This document shows, piece after piece, positions 8,208-17,370 of a stretch of 64,000 bases of DNA. Within the stretch, counting starts at the first letter, position 1; every line of letters begins with the position of its first letter. The stretch covers positions 1 through 64,000 of the forward strand of contig NZ_FZOL01000024.1 of assembly GCF_900188455.1 (NCBI RefSeq), read 5' to 3'. Source of the stretch: Pseudomonas japonica (GTDB lineage: Bacteria > Pseudomonadota > Gammaproteobacteria > Pseudomonadales > Pseudomonadaceae). Under the pieces are notes generated by a model, which was not told where the DNA came from, searched no databases, and saw nothing but the letters and a program-made list of their open reading frames with translations. Position numbers and translations under genes: made by a program.

Positions 8208-8458
8208 GATCGAGCGCCGCCCGCGCGGCGCATCGCGAGCTCGCTCGCTCCTACATTTTTTGCAACGTGCCTATGCCTGACAGGCCATGGTTGACCGCCT
8301 TGTGTGTACGACGTGGTATCGCGTCGCCCCTAAAAGCTTCCCCGCGATAGATCGCCAAGCGCCAAAGGCTGGCAACGCCGCTCTCACAGGCCATGGCACG
8401 TTGCAAAAAATGTAGGAGCGAGCGAGCTCGCGATGCGCCGCGCGGGCGGCGCTCGATC
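8208..8458. repeat. Long inverted repeat of REP type
   Basis: Arms at 8208-8270 and 8396-8458 are 63 bases each and exactly complementary, starting GATCGAGCGCCGCCCGCG and ending AAAATGTAGG-type sequence. They enclose a 125-base spacer. The arms contain the REP-like core GTAGGAGCGAGCGAGCTCGCG. Homology weakens outside the arms. The stretch 8048-8601 holds this element and the qhpG fragment; I see no gene in it. Confidence 0.9.
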
Positions 8459-8601
8459 TTGAGGGCGCTGCACATGTTGAGACGAACACCTGGCGGCCCT
8501 GATGCGGTTTACCGTCAGGCGTTCAGGATTGTGTAGAACCCGTACAGCGATAAGGCCAGCAAGCGCAATGATGAGGTCCCGTGTCGCGCCTTTACCTTGT
8601 T

Positions 8602-9909
8602 TCAGGGGCGGTAGCCCTGACTCAGCAACCAACTGCGCACATACCGCTGCTGCTCAGGACTCAATGGCGCCAGCACCTGTTCGGCCGGTTCATCGCGCAA
8701 GCGGCTGACCAGCGGCGCCAGTTCGACGCCATTCAGGTGCCAGATGCCCAATGGCTGATCGGGGCTGATCACCACCGGCGCAAGGTCCACCAGACCCTCG
8801 CGCAGCACTGGCGCCTGTTCTATGCGCAGGCTGGAGAAATCCGCTTCGGCATGCACCGGCTCGGCGTCCGGCCAGTGGCGCCGCGCCTGCCAGAAGGGCT
8901 CTTCGGCCCACCGCCGTTCTTCCAGGTAGAAATCCCGCCCCAGCCGGGCGAACCGCCAGAACAGGTGCTCGACCCGTTGCTGATGGAAACGCAGGGCCAG
9001 GTCGCGGCGTTCGGGATGAGTCAGCAAGGTGTTGATCACCGCCGGCGCCTGCAGTGCGGAAGACAGCGACTGGAAAATGCCATTGCCCGACAGCGGGTCC
9101 ACCGCCATCGCCGCATCCCCTACCCGTAGCCAGTTGGCACCGCCGCAGAGGGGCGTGAGGATCGCCGTGCTGCTGCGCGCATGCAGTTGCAGGTCGTGTT
9201 CCTGATCGCTGTCGAAGAAGGCCCGGGCCAATGGCGACTGCCAGCGCCGCTCACGGCAGAACTCCAGCAGCGCCGCCTTGTCCGGCAGCGCGGTGGCGGC
9301 GACATCCAGGGTCCACTGCCAGTAGCAGCGGCCATCGGCCTGGCGCGCCATCCACACCCAGCCGTCGGGCTGGCTTTCCACGGCGCTGGCGCTCTTGCCG
9401 GGCGGGCCCTGCCAGCGATTGAGCAGGCTCAGGGTTTCCGGTCCGCGCTCGGCGCGCCCCAGGGATCTGTCGTGTTGCGGCGCCTGGCGACCACGGGCCT
9501 CGACGTGGAAATCGGCACCGAGGGCAGGCGCACCCTCCAGTTCGATCAGGCTGCGCCCGTCTTCGACGCGCACGCCGAGCACCCGCGCTTCGATCACCTC
9601 GATCCCGGCGTTGTGCAGGTCGTCACGCAAGCCCTGATCGAAACGGGGACGGTCCAGAAGGAACTCGACATTGCGGCTCTGCGCCTCGCTGTTCCACCGC
9701 GCATGCCGCCGCGAAGGCTCCCCCGCCACCGCCAGCGCCTGCTTCAGGCCCGTGCTGCGCAGCGCTTCCAGCACGCGTTGCGAAACGCCTTCCAGCGCGG
9801 CGAAACGCCGCCATTCGCTGACCACGCGAACATCGTGGCCCAGTCGTTTCAGGCCCAGGGCAACCGCCGCGCCCGCCGGGCCGGCACCGAGTACGACGAT
9901 GGACTTCAA
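8602..9909 (-). CDS. qhpG: Flavin-dependent monooxygenase QhpG
   Basis: A 435-residue FAD protein of the p-hydroxybenzoate hydroxylase/halogenase type. It has the dinucleotide motif GAGPAGAAVALGL at the N-terminus and a GDAAMAVDPLSGNGI motif in the second half. In this pathway the enzyme hydroxylates the QhpC tryptophan to start quinone formation. The start codon appears to be TTG at 9909, overlapping the qhpE stop as TTGA; no better in-frame ATG precedes the glycine motif. It is the last gene of the regulator-qhpF-qhpE-qhpG operon. In other bacteria qhpG usually lies beside the structural genes, so the split is worth noting. Confidence 0.88.
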   Translation of the reverse strand: MKSIVVLGAGPAGAAVALGLKRLGHDVRVVSEWRRFAALEGVSQRVLEALRSTGLKQALAVAGEPSRRHARWNSEAQSRNVEFLLDRPRFDQGLRDDLHNAGIEVIEARVLGVRVEDGRSLIELEGAPALGADFHVEARGRQAPQHDRSLGRAERGPETLSLLNRWQGPPGKSASAVESQPDGWVWMARQADGRCYWQWTLDVAATALPDKAALLEFCRERRWQSPLARAFFDSDQEHDLQLHARSSTAILTPLCGGANWLRVGDAAMAVDPLSGNGIFQSLSSALQAPAVINTLLTHPERRDLALRFHQQRVEHLFWRFARLGRDFYLEERRWAEEPFWQARRHWPDAEPVHAEADFSSLRIEQAPVLREGLVDLAPVVISPDQPLGIWHLNGVELAPLVSRLRDEPAEQVLAPLSPEQQRYVRSWLLSQGYRP

Positions 9910-10571
9910 GCCCGCCCCCGATATTCACGGCCACGGTAATGGGCGTTGTGCAGCAGCCAGGCCATCACCAGCGCGTTGCTGGCATGCGGCTGGTCGCGGA
10001 GGAACGCGGCGATATGTCCGGTCAGCGCCGCGCAGCCGAAACTGGCACCGGACAAAGGGCTCTCCTTGGCCCGCACGCAGGCGCCGAAATCGGCCTGGGG
10101 ACTGTCCAGCCAGCTCCACTCGTCGCGCTGGCAACGGGCATCGCCGGTGATGCGCAGCACGCCCGGATAGGCGGCGGGATACACCGGCAGGCCCTGGGCC
10201 GGGGTCGAGGCGCAGATCAGCACGCCGGCGTCCTGGGCCGCCGCGCAGGCCTCGCGCAGCGCCGGGCGATCCTCGCGCAGGCCGAGGCTGAGATTGATCA
10301 GGCGCACGCCGCGCATGACCAGCCATTCGATCCCGGCGGCAACCTGCAAGGCGCTGGTGACGCCGCGTTCGTCGAACACCTGGGCGACATGGATCGGCAG
10401 GTCACCCGCCCCCGCCGCGATCAGTTCGACCACCGCCGTGCCGTGGCCCAGGGCATCCTCCCGCGCCGCCTGCTCGCTGACGCCGACCGCCGCCAGTTGA
10501 AAGCGCCGGGCATCGGCCAGGCGCTCCGCTGGACCGCCGCTGTCGACCACGCCGATGCGGACCTCAGACAT
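9906..10571 (-). CDS. qhpE: Subtilisin-like leader protease QhpE
   Basis: A 221-residue cytoplasmic-type serine protease without a signal peptide. The catalytic triad is visible: Asp in IGVVDSGGP near the start, His in DALGHGTAVVEL, and Ser in LSGASFGCAALTGH. The short length and lack of a pro-domain fit QhpE, which removes the 28-residue leader of cross-linked QhpC. It overlaps qhpF by eight bases and qhpG by four, indicating translational coupling. Confidence 0.9.
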   Translation of the reverse strand: MSEVRIGVVDSGGPAERLADARRFQLAAVGVSEQAAREDALGHGTAVVELIAAGAGDLPIHVAQVFDERGVTSALQVAAGIEWLVMRGVRLINLSLGLREDRPALREACAAAQDAGVLICASTPAQGLPVYPAAYPGVLRITGDARCQRDEWSWLDSPQADFGACVRAKESPLSGASFGCAALTGHIAAFLRDQPHASNALVMAWLLHNAHYRGREYRGRA

Positions 10572-12282
10572 GCCCGGCCTCCCGCACGCGCAGCCGACCG
10601 TCCTGCAGCAGCAGGTGCAGATCGGCGTTGGCCAGGGTCGAAGGGCGGTGGCTGACCAGGATCCGGGTCCGGTCGGCGAACAATTGGTCTATCGCGGCAA
10701 TCACTTCTCGCTCCGTGTCTTCATCGACTTGTGAGGTGGCTTCATCCAGCACCAGCAGCAGGGGATTCTGGAGCAATGCGCGAGCGATGGCGATACGTTG
10801 TTTCTGTCCGCCGGAAAGTTGCTGGCCACGCTCGCCCAGCGGGCTGTCCAGCCCTTGCGGCAGGCTGGCGATCAACCCGTCCAGTCGCGCCAGGCGGGCG
10901 ACTTCGGCAATGGCTTCGCGACTGGCCTCGGGCACGCTGTAGGCGAGGTTGTCGGCCAGGCTGCCGCGGAACAGCACGATGTCCTGGCTGACCACCGCCA
11001 CGCGCTGGCGCAGGGCATGCAGATCGAGTTCGCGCAGATCGACACCGCCCAGCAGGATCTGACCGTCCTGGGGATCGTAGAAGCGTTGCAGCAGGTCGAT
11101 CAGGGTCGACTTTCCGGCGCCGGACATGCCACTCAAGGCCACCTTGCAGCCGTGCGGGATGCTCGCTTCGACCTGCTGCAACAGCGGCGGGCGCCCCGGA
11201 TGGGCGAAGCACACGCCGCGCAGTTGCAGATCGCCGCGTTCCGGCATCGGCGTTGTCCGCGCCGGGCTGTCCACTTCCGGCGCCACCCCGCGCAACTCCA
11301 TGACCCGGCCCAGGCTGACGCTCATGCGCTGCACCGCCACGTACAGGCCGAGCAGGCTCTGCACCGGCCCGACCGCCATGCCGAGGTAGGTGGAAAAGGC
11401 GATCAGCGCGCCCAGTTGCCAGGTGCCCTGCACCACCCAGTAGCCCCCGACCAGAAAGGCGCAGGCGCGCGACAGGGAGGTCAGGGTGCCGGGCACCGCC
11501 TGGGTGAAGAATTCGGTGACCTGCACGCGCAACAGCTGATTCATGTAGCCCTGCCCCAGCCCGTCGAGGCGCCGCGCCTCGCGCTGTTGCTGGCCAGCGG
11601 ACTGGATGAACTTCATCGCCGGCAGGGTTTCCACCAGAAACGACGAGACGTCCGCCGAGCGCTCGCGCAACTGGCGCACCTCGCGCTCGACCTTGCGCCG
11701 CATCCAGCGCAACCAGAGCACATCCAGCGGGATCAGCAGCAGCGCCAGCAGCGACAGTTGCCACGACAGCATCAGCAGCATGCCCACGGCGCAGACCAGG
11801 CCGATCACGCTGGATACCGCGGAGAACAGCGAATCCACGGCGAAGCGCTGGATCTCGGCGACATCGCCGTCCAGCCGCGACATCAGGTCGCCCAGGCGGC
11901 GCTGGCCGAAGAAGCTCGGCGACAGACGTTGCAGGTGGCGATACAGGGCGTCGCGCAGGGCAAACAGGATGCGCCCGGACAGCCGCGTGTGCAGGTAGCG
12001 ATTGAGGCCGGAAAGCAGGGTGCCGAGGATACCGGCGAGAACCATCAGCCCGGCGATCGACGCCAGCCGCGCAAAGTCCTTGGCCAGCAAGCCGTCGTCG
12101 ATCAGCAGCTTGGTCAGCCAGGGCTGCACCAGCACCAGCGCCGTAGCGCACATCGACAGCCCCAGCAGACCGACGATGGCCAGCCGCTGCGGGCGGATAA
12201 AGCCGTACAGCCAGTGCAGGGCGTCACACAGGGCGGGCCGGTCCTGATGCTCGATCAGGCGGCTGAGCAGACGCTGGATCAC
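10564..12282 (-). CDS. qhpF: ABC transporter QhpF, fused membrane and ATPase domains
   Basis: A 572-residue half-transporter of the MsbA/bacteriocin-export type. About 300 residues of transmembrane segments precede the ATPase with Walker A (SGMSGAGKSTL), signature LSGGQKQR and Walker B (LLLVLDEATS). There is no N-terminal C39 peptidase domain; processing is left to QhpE. The family role is export of the modified QhpC chain to the periplasm. The start is GTG at 12282, overlapping the regulator stop (GTGA). Confidence 0.88.
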   Translation of the reverse strand: MIQRLLSRLIEHQDRPALCDALHWLYGFIRPQRLAIVGLLGLSMCATALVLVQPWLTKLLIDDGLLAKDFARLASIAGLMVLAGILGTLLSGLNRYLHTRLSGRILFALRDALYRHLQRLSPSFFGQRRLGDLMSRLDGDVAEIQRFAVDSLFSAVSSVIGLVCAVGMLLMLSWQLSLLALLLIPLDVLWLRWMRRKVEREVRQLRERSADVSSFLVETLPAMKFIQSAGQQQREARRLDGLGQGYMNQLLRVQVTEFFTQAVPGTLTSLSRACAFLVGGYWVVQGTWQLGALIAFSTYLGMAVGPVQSLLGLYVAVQRMSVSLGRVMELRGVAPEVDSPARTTPMPERGDLQLRGVCFAHPGRPPLLQQVEASIPHGCKVALSGMSGAGKSTLIDLLQRFYDPQDGQILLGGVDLRELDLHALRQRVAVVSQDIVLFRGSLADNLAYSVPEASREAIAEVARLARLDGLIASLPQGLDSPLGERGQQLSGGQKQRIAIARALLQNPLLLVLDEATSQVDEDTEREVIAAIDQLFADRTRILVSHRPSTLANADLHLLLQDGRLRVREAGHV

Positions 12283-14180
12283 GGCGCGATCCGCTTGAGC
12301 TTGCGGTACAGCGTCGCCCGGCTGATCCCCAGGGCGACCGCGGCGGCGGTGGCGTTGCCATGATGACGGTCGAGGGCCTGGCGAATCAGCTCCAGCTGGC
12401 TGTCGCGCAGGTTCTCCGGCTGCGCCCCTGGCGCGCCGCTGCGCAGCTCATCGAGCAGCGGCTCGGGCAGGTGATCGAGGTCGAGCACCTGTTCGCCCTC
12501 CTCGCGCATCGCCAGGAGCAGGCGCAGGCTCATCTCCAGCTGACGGATGTTGCCCGGCCAGTGATAGGCCTCGAACAGCCGTGCCAGCTCGTCGGACAGC
12601 CGCACGCCATGGCCGCCGAGGCTGCCCAGCAGGCTGTCGATCAGTGCCGGCAGGTCGTCGCGCTCGCGCAGGGCCGGCAGGCGCACGCTGATGCCGTTGA
12701 TGCGGTAGTAGAGGTCTTCGCGGAACTGCTGGTCGGCCACCTGCTGCTTGAGGTCGCGGTGGGTGGCGCAGATCAGGGCGATATCCAGGTCCTGCTCCTG
12801 GGCCGCGCCCAGCGGCGCCACCTTGCGCTCCTGCAGTACCCGCAGCAGCCGCGCCTGCAGGGCCAGCGGCATGTCGCCCACTTCGTCGAGGAACAGCGTG
12901 CCGCCATGGGCCTGTTGCAGGCGCCCGACCATGCCGCCACGACGCGAACCGGTGAAGGCGCCCTCGCGGTAGCCGAACAGCTCCGACTCGATCAGGCCCT
13001 CGGGAATCGCCGCGCAGTTCACCGCGATGAACGGTTTGCTGGCGCGCGCGCTGTCCTGGTGCAGGGCACGGGCGACCACTTCCTTGCCGCTGCCGGTCTC
13101 TCCCAGCAGGACCACCGGCAGGTCGCTGGCCAGGCCCTGGCGGGCCATGCGCAGGGTGCGGGCGAAACGGGCGTTGCCGGCCCCCAGTGACGCCAGCGTG
13201 GGAGTGACGGACGCCGGCGCGGTGCGACTGACGATCGCCGGCACCGACACCGCCAGCGAGCGCTGCGGCAGGTGCAGGGTCTTGTAGTGAAAGGCGCCCT
13301 TGGCGGTCTCGACGCTATCGACCTGGCCTTGCTGCAGGCGCGCCAGCCACTGCTCGACGCGCATGCCCAGCAGGTTGTCGCAGCGCTGGCCGATCAGGCT
13401 GGCACGCTCGCAGCGCAGCAACTGGCAGGCCTGGTTGCTGGCGGCGAGAATGCGCCCGTCCAGGCTGATCGCCAGCAGCCCCTGCCAGCAGGAATCGAGG
13501 TACTGCCGGCGGCTGTGGAAGGCCAGGACGATCTGTTCCGGGAAGCTGTTTCTGAACAGCCGGCTTTCGATCTGCATCACCGCCATGGCCAGCAGCGCGG
13601 TGCGGTCGTGCAGGCGACCGAGCGGCCCTTGGCGGGTCAGGTCGAGGACACCGAACAGCTCGCCCTGCGGGCAGTGGATCGGCACCGAGGTGCAGGAAAA
13701 GTCGCTGAGGCGTTCGAGGAAGTGTTCGCCGCAATCGATCTGCACCGTGCGCGCCTCCACCAGCGCGGTGCCCAGGGCGTTGGTGCCGCGGGCCGCTTCG
13801 CTCCAGCAGGTGCCGGGGGCGATATCGTCGAGGCCGCGGCGCCTGAGCACGCCGGACTCGCCCTGGATGGCGAGGATGGTGGCGTCGGCGTTGGCCAGAA
13901 TGATCAGGCTGTCTTCTCCCTGGCGCGCGCCAAGAAAGTCCAGCTCGGCGCTGGCGGCATCCAGCAGCGGACGATTGCAGGCCAGCAGCAGGTCGAGACT
14001 GGCGGCGGAGGTCAGGCTGACTTCCTGGCCGGCGTTACCGGTGACCCCATGGCCGAGGCTGCGACGCCAGGAGGCATCGATTTCGGCACGCAGGAAACCG
14101 TCGGGCAATTGCCCCTCGACGGACAGGCGTTCGCGGGCAAGGCGAGGATTCGAGGTCGGGGCGGTTTTTATTGTGCTCAT
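12279..14180 (-). CDS. Sigma-54-dependent activator (AcoR type) of the amine dehydrogenase cluster
   Basis: A 633-residue enhancer-binding protein. An N-terminal GAF-like sensor (about residues 60-210) and a probable PAS region (about 215-310) precede the AAA+ domain. Walker A is GETGSGKE at 360-367, the sigma-54 contact loop GAFTGS is at 407-412, and DEVGDMP follows. The C-terminus is a Fis-type helix-turn-helix (NATAAAVALGISRATLYRKLKR). I chose the ATG at 14180, because the longer frame reads into a REP element. It probably corresponds to PeaR. Its targets are likely the palindromes at 6338-6422, activating both divergent promoters. Confidence 0.88.
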   Translation of the reverse strand: MSTIKTAPTSNPRLARERLSVEGQLPDGFLRAEIDASWRRSLGHGVTGNAGQEVSLTSAASLDLLLACNRPLLDAASAELDFLGARQGEDSLIILANADATILAIQGESGVLRRRGLDDIAPGTCWSEAARGTNALGTALVEARTVQIDCGEHFLERLSDFSCTSVPIHCPQGELFGVLDLTRQGPLGRLHDRTALLAMAVMQIESRLFRNSFPEQIVLAFHSRRQYLDSCWQGLLAISLDGRILAASNQACQLLRCERASLIGQRCDNLLGMRVEQWLARLQQGQVDSVETAKGAFHYKTLHLPQRSLAVSVPAIVSRTAPASVTPTLASLGAGNARFARTLRMARQGLASDLPVVLLGETGSGKEVVARALHQDSARASKPFIAVNCAAIPEGLIESELFGYREGAFTGSRRGGMVGRLQQAHGGTLFLDEVGDMPLALQARLLRVLQERKVAPLGAAQEQDLDIALICATHRDLKQQVADQQFREDLYYRINGISVRLPALRERDDLPALIDSLLGSLGGHGVRLSDELARLFEAYHWPGNIRQLEMSLRLLLAMREEGEQVLDLDHLPEPLLDELRSGAPGAQPENLRDSQLELIRQALDRHHGNATAAAVALGISRATLYRKLKRIAP

Positions 14181-14273
14181 CGGCGGCTCCGGATCGGTTA
14201 TCCGATACAAGCAAAAGCTGCGCCATATCCCTTTGGTAACACTTCCCTGGAAACCCGTGGAGATGACGGGCCG

Positions 14274-14379
14274 CCGTAGGAGCGCGGCTTGCCCGCGAAA
14301 GGACCGCAAAGCGGTCCCAATTGAGGTGTCATCAGGGACCGCTTTGCGGTCCTTTCGCGGGCAAGCCGCGCTCCTACGG
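14274..14379. repeat. REP pair forming a perfect 45-base inverted repeat
   Basis: Arms at 14274-14318 and 14335-14379 are exact reverse complements and are separated by 16 bases. They contain GTAGGAGCGCGGCTTGCCCGCG and GGACCGCAAAGCGGTCC. The spelling differs from the GTGGGAGCGAGC type at the left edge. The element separates the qhp locus from the next regulator. Confidence 0.95.
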
Positions 14380-14400
14380 AGAGTTTGGAGTATAAGCCTG

Positions 14401-17109
14401 TTACAAAAGCCCCAGCGACTTGGCCCGGGCCACCGCCTGGGTGCGCCGTTCGACCCCCAGCTTGCTGTTGATATGGCTGGCGTGGGTCTTCACGGTGTGC
14501 AGGGAGATGAACAGCTGCTCGCTGATTTCCTGGTTGGAACAGCCCTGGGCGATCAGCTTGAGCACCGCGTGTTCACGCACACTCAGGGTTTCCGCGCTGA
14601 TGGCGCTTTCCTGGCTCGGCAGCAGGGCGAGCAGGCTGATCTGCGTCGGGCTCGAAGGCTGCGCCTGCAGTTGTTCGCGCAACCAGTCGGGATGTTCGTT
14701 GAGCAGCCGCTGGAACGGTTGCAGCGCGCCTCCTCGCGCGGCGTCGAGGGCCTGGGCCAGACGCTCGCGCGCGCCCGCCTGATCGCCCTGGGCCAACGCC
14801 AGCCCGACCTGCTGGCACAGGGTGACCAGGCACAGCAACTGCCCGCCACTGGCCTGGCCACGATTGAGCAGCGCCTGCAGACGCTGGCCGGCCTGGGCGA
14901 CACGCCCTTGCGCCTGCTCCAGCAGCGCCTGCTGCCATTCGATATGCAGCGCCAGCAGCGGGTGGAACTCCGGCGCCGCGGCAGCCTGCTGGCCGCCATA
15001 GGTCTGGCTCAGGCGCAGCAACCAGGACTCGGCCAGGTCGTTGCGGCCCTGGGCCAGCCACAGTTCGCATTTCACCAGGGTGATCATCGCCAGGTAGAAG
15101 ATCGGCGGCACATCCCAGATATGCATCAGGCGTTCGGCCTCGGCCAGTTCGGCGAAGGCCTCGGCGAAGCGCCCTTCGCGCCCGTCCAGGGTCGCCAGGG
15201 CGCAATGGCCGATCAGCACACTGATATCACGACAGGCCCGCGCCTCGATCAGCCCGGCTCGCAGGCGACTGCGCCCGGCTTCCGCCTGCAGGCGTCCCAC
15301 CAGCAGATAACCCTCATAGAGCATCAGCCGCGCGCGCACCGCATACAGCCGCTGCGACGACAACCCGCGCAGGCGGTGCAGGCCCTGGCGCACTTCGTCC
15401 ATGGCCCGCAGGATTTCGCCGCGGGCATGCAGCACCCGCGCGCGGTCGTAGTGGGCCAGGGCCTCGAACAACGGATTGCCGACCCGCTGGGCCAGTTCCA
15501 GGGCTTCGCGGTTCCAGCCGCGGGCACGCCAGAAGTCGGCGTCGGCGATGGCCAGGTTGGACAGGGTCGACAGGCACATCAGGCGCTGTCCGTAACGCTT
15601 GTGCGGCAGGCTCTGCAGGGCCTGCTCGCAGAACGACCGGGTGCGTTCGCGATCGCCGCGCCCGCGGGCGATGATTCCGCTCAGCGCCAGCCATTGCGCC
15701 AGCATGGATTTCTGCGCGGTGGCCGAGGGCGCCGGGAGGAAGCGGCTGAGATGACTGGCCAGCTCCTCGGCGGCGTCCAGCTGACAGGCCAGGCCCAGCG
15801 CCCAGCTGTACAGCACGATCAGCCGCGGCGTGCTGATCAGCAGGCTGTCGGGCAGGTCCATCTTCCAGCGCAGGAGCATGCCGACATTCTGCTCGGCCAG
15901 CAGTTGCTCCTCGGAGAGGTTCTGCACCAGGTTGGCCGCGACATCCAGGTGCCCGGCACGCAGGGCCTGCTCCACCGCCTCGTCGAGCAGGCCCTGGCCA
16001 TGGAACCAGCGGCAGGCACGCAGGTGCAGGCTGGAAAGGGGCAGGCTGGCCTGGCGGGTGCGCAGCAGGTCGGAGAACAGATGGTGATAGCGGAACCAGT
16101 AGCCGTGCTCGTCCAGCGGTACCAGGAACACCTGGTGGGACTGCAGGTAACGCAGGATCTCGCCACTGTCGTGGCTTTCCCGCAGGGCGTCGCACAGATC
16201 GCCGCAGAAGCGGTCCTGGCAGGCCGTGTCGTTGAGGAAGGCCTGGACCTCCGCCGGCAGGCAGTCGATCACTTCCTCCAGCAGGTAGTCGCGGATCAGC
16301 CCTTCGCCACCGTGCAGGGCCTGGGGCAAAGCGTTGTCGACACCGGACTCGGTGGCGGCGAGCAGCCAGAAGCGCAGCCCGGCGACCCAGCCATCGCTGC
16401 GCTGCACCAGGTTGTCCAGGGCCTGGCCGCGCAATGCCGTGGGGTGCTGGCCGAGCACGGCAAAGGACTCGTCGGGGGTCAGGCGCAGATCCTGTTCGGT
16501 GAGTTCCTGCAATTGCCGCGACAGGCGCAGGCGCGCCAGGTGCCAGTCCGGACGCAGGCGCGAGGTGACCAGCAGCACCAACCCGGGCGGCAGGTGATTG
16601 AGGAAGAACTGCAGGCAGCGATCGAGGACCGGGCCCTGGGCCAGGTGATAGTCGTCCAGCACCAGGAGAATGGGCGCCGAACCCTGCAGGTGCAGGGTCA
16701 GTTCGTCGAGCAGGCTATCGAGCCATTCCTCGAAGGCGAACGGCTGGTGGCGCTGGCGCATCTTCAACAGGCCGAGGGCCTGGCTGCCCAGGCTGGGGCA
16801 ATGCTGTTGCAGGCCTTCCAGCAGGCGTTCGAGAAAGCGTCCGGGATCGGCATCGCGCTTGCTCAGGCCCAGCCACAGGCTGCGCCATTGCGCGGGCAGC
16901 CCCTGACAGAACTCCACCGCCAGCGAACTCTTGCCGAATCCGGCCGGGGCATTGACCAGCAACAGGCGACCGCCGAGCCCGGCCTGCAAACGCTGGCACA
17001 GGCGTGCCCGCGGCACATGCCCATCGGGCAGTGGCGGCCGGTAGAAGCGTCCTTCCAGCGCGGACACGGTCTGGCTGGTGAACCCTTGCGTGCTGGACAG
17101 ATCGGTCAT
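14401..17109 (-). CDS. MalT-type LuxR-family ATP-dependent transcriptional regulator
   Basis: A 902-residue STAND regulator, the usual length for MalT-like proteins. An N-terminal ATPase has Walker A APAGFGKSS (about 54-62) and VLDDYH near residue 150. A long helical TPR-like sensor follows. The last 60 residues are a LuxR helix-turn-helix (LSVREHAVLKLIAQGCSNQEISEQLF). The start at 17109 is preceded by AGGAAAG and begins MTDLSST; the longer frame lacks support. It is transcribed in the same direction as the DUF1329/DUF1302 genes downstream of 20666, and probably controls them. The inducer is unknown. Confidence 0.9.
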   Translation of the reverse strand: MTDLSSTQGFTSQTVSALEGRFYRPPLPDGHVPRARLCQRLQAGLGGRLLLVNAPAGFGKSSLAVEFCQGLPAQWRSLWLGLSKRDADPGRFLERLLEGLQQHCPSLGSQALGLLKMRQRHQPFAFEEWLDSLLDELTLHLQGSAPILLVLDDYHLAQGPVLDRCLQFFLNHLPPGLVLLVTSRLRPDWHLARLRLSRQLQELTEQDLRLTPDESFAVLGQHPTALRGQALDNLVQRSDGWVAGLRFWLLAATESGVDNALPQALHGGEGLIRDYLLEEVIDCLPAEVQAFLNDTACQDRFCGDLCDALRESHDSGEILRYLQSHQVFLVPLDEHGYWFRYHHLFSDLLRTRQASLPLSSLHLRACRWFHGQGLLDEAVEQALRAGHLDVAANLVQNLSEEQLLAEQNVGMLLRWKMDLPDSLLISTPRLIVLYSWALGLACQLDAAEELASHLSRFLPAPSATAQKSMLAQWLALSGIIARGRGDRERTRSFCEQALQSLPHKRYGQRLMCLSTLSNLAIADADFWRARGWNREALELAQRVGNPLFEALAHYDRARVLHARGEILRAMDEVRQGLHRLRGLSSQRLYAVRARLMLYEGYLLVGRLQAEAGRSRLRAGLIEARACRDISVLIGHCALATLDGREGRFAEAFAELAEAERLMHIWDVPPIFYLAMITLVKCELWLAQGRNDLAESWLLRLSQTYGGQQAAAAPEFHPLLALHIEWQQALLEQAQGRVAQAGQRLQALLNRGQASGGQLLCLVTLCQQVGLALAQGDQAGARERLAQALDAARGGALQPFQRLLNEHPDWLREQLQAQPSSPTQISLLALLPSQESAISAETLSVREHAVLKLIAQGCSNQEISEQLFISLHTVKTHASHINSKLGVERRTQAVARAKSLGLL

Positions 17110-17316
17110 GGCCGGTTCTTTCCTGGGGGAATCTCGGCGAGAGGGATTGGCGCAGACTAGCGGGTTAACCGGCACATTTGAAGGCGATTGCCGCAAGTAC
17201 GGAAAAAAAGACTACAACAAGAAGCAACAAGAACAACATTGATTGGAGGCAAGGAATGACGCTGAGGAGTAATAAATCAGCCAGGAAGGGGGATTATTTC
17301 TGATACCCGCCAATCA

Positions 17317-17342
17317 AAACGCCCCGGCAAGCCGGGGCGTTC
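17317..17342. terminator. Terminator after the DUF1329 gene
   Basis: Arms AACGCCCCGGC (17318-17328) and GCCGGGGCGTT (17331-17341). On the minus strand the stem ends in GTTTTGA, placing it as the terminator of the gene ending at 17371. Confidence 0.8.
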
Positions 17343-17370
17343 TGGGGGATCACACGGAGTGGGTCAAACG

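Noticed and set aside
14274..14379. REP pair as an intrinsic terminator of the regulator gene
   Set aside because: It has no T-tract and lies upstream of the regulator, so it is treated as a repeat only.
13300..17160. 1286-residue plus-strand open frame
   Set aside because: It runs opposite the sigma-54 activator and the MalT-type regulator and across a REP pair. Composition is arginine/serine-rich nonsense; both minus-strand proteins have full motif sets.
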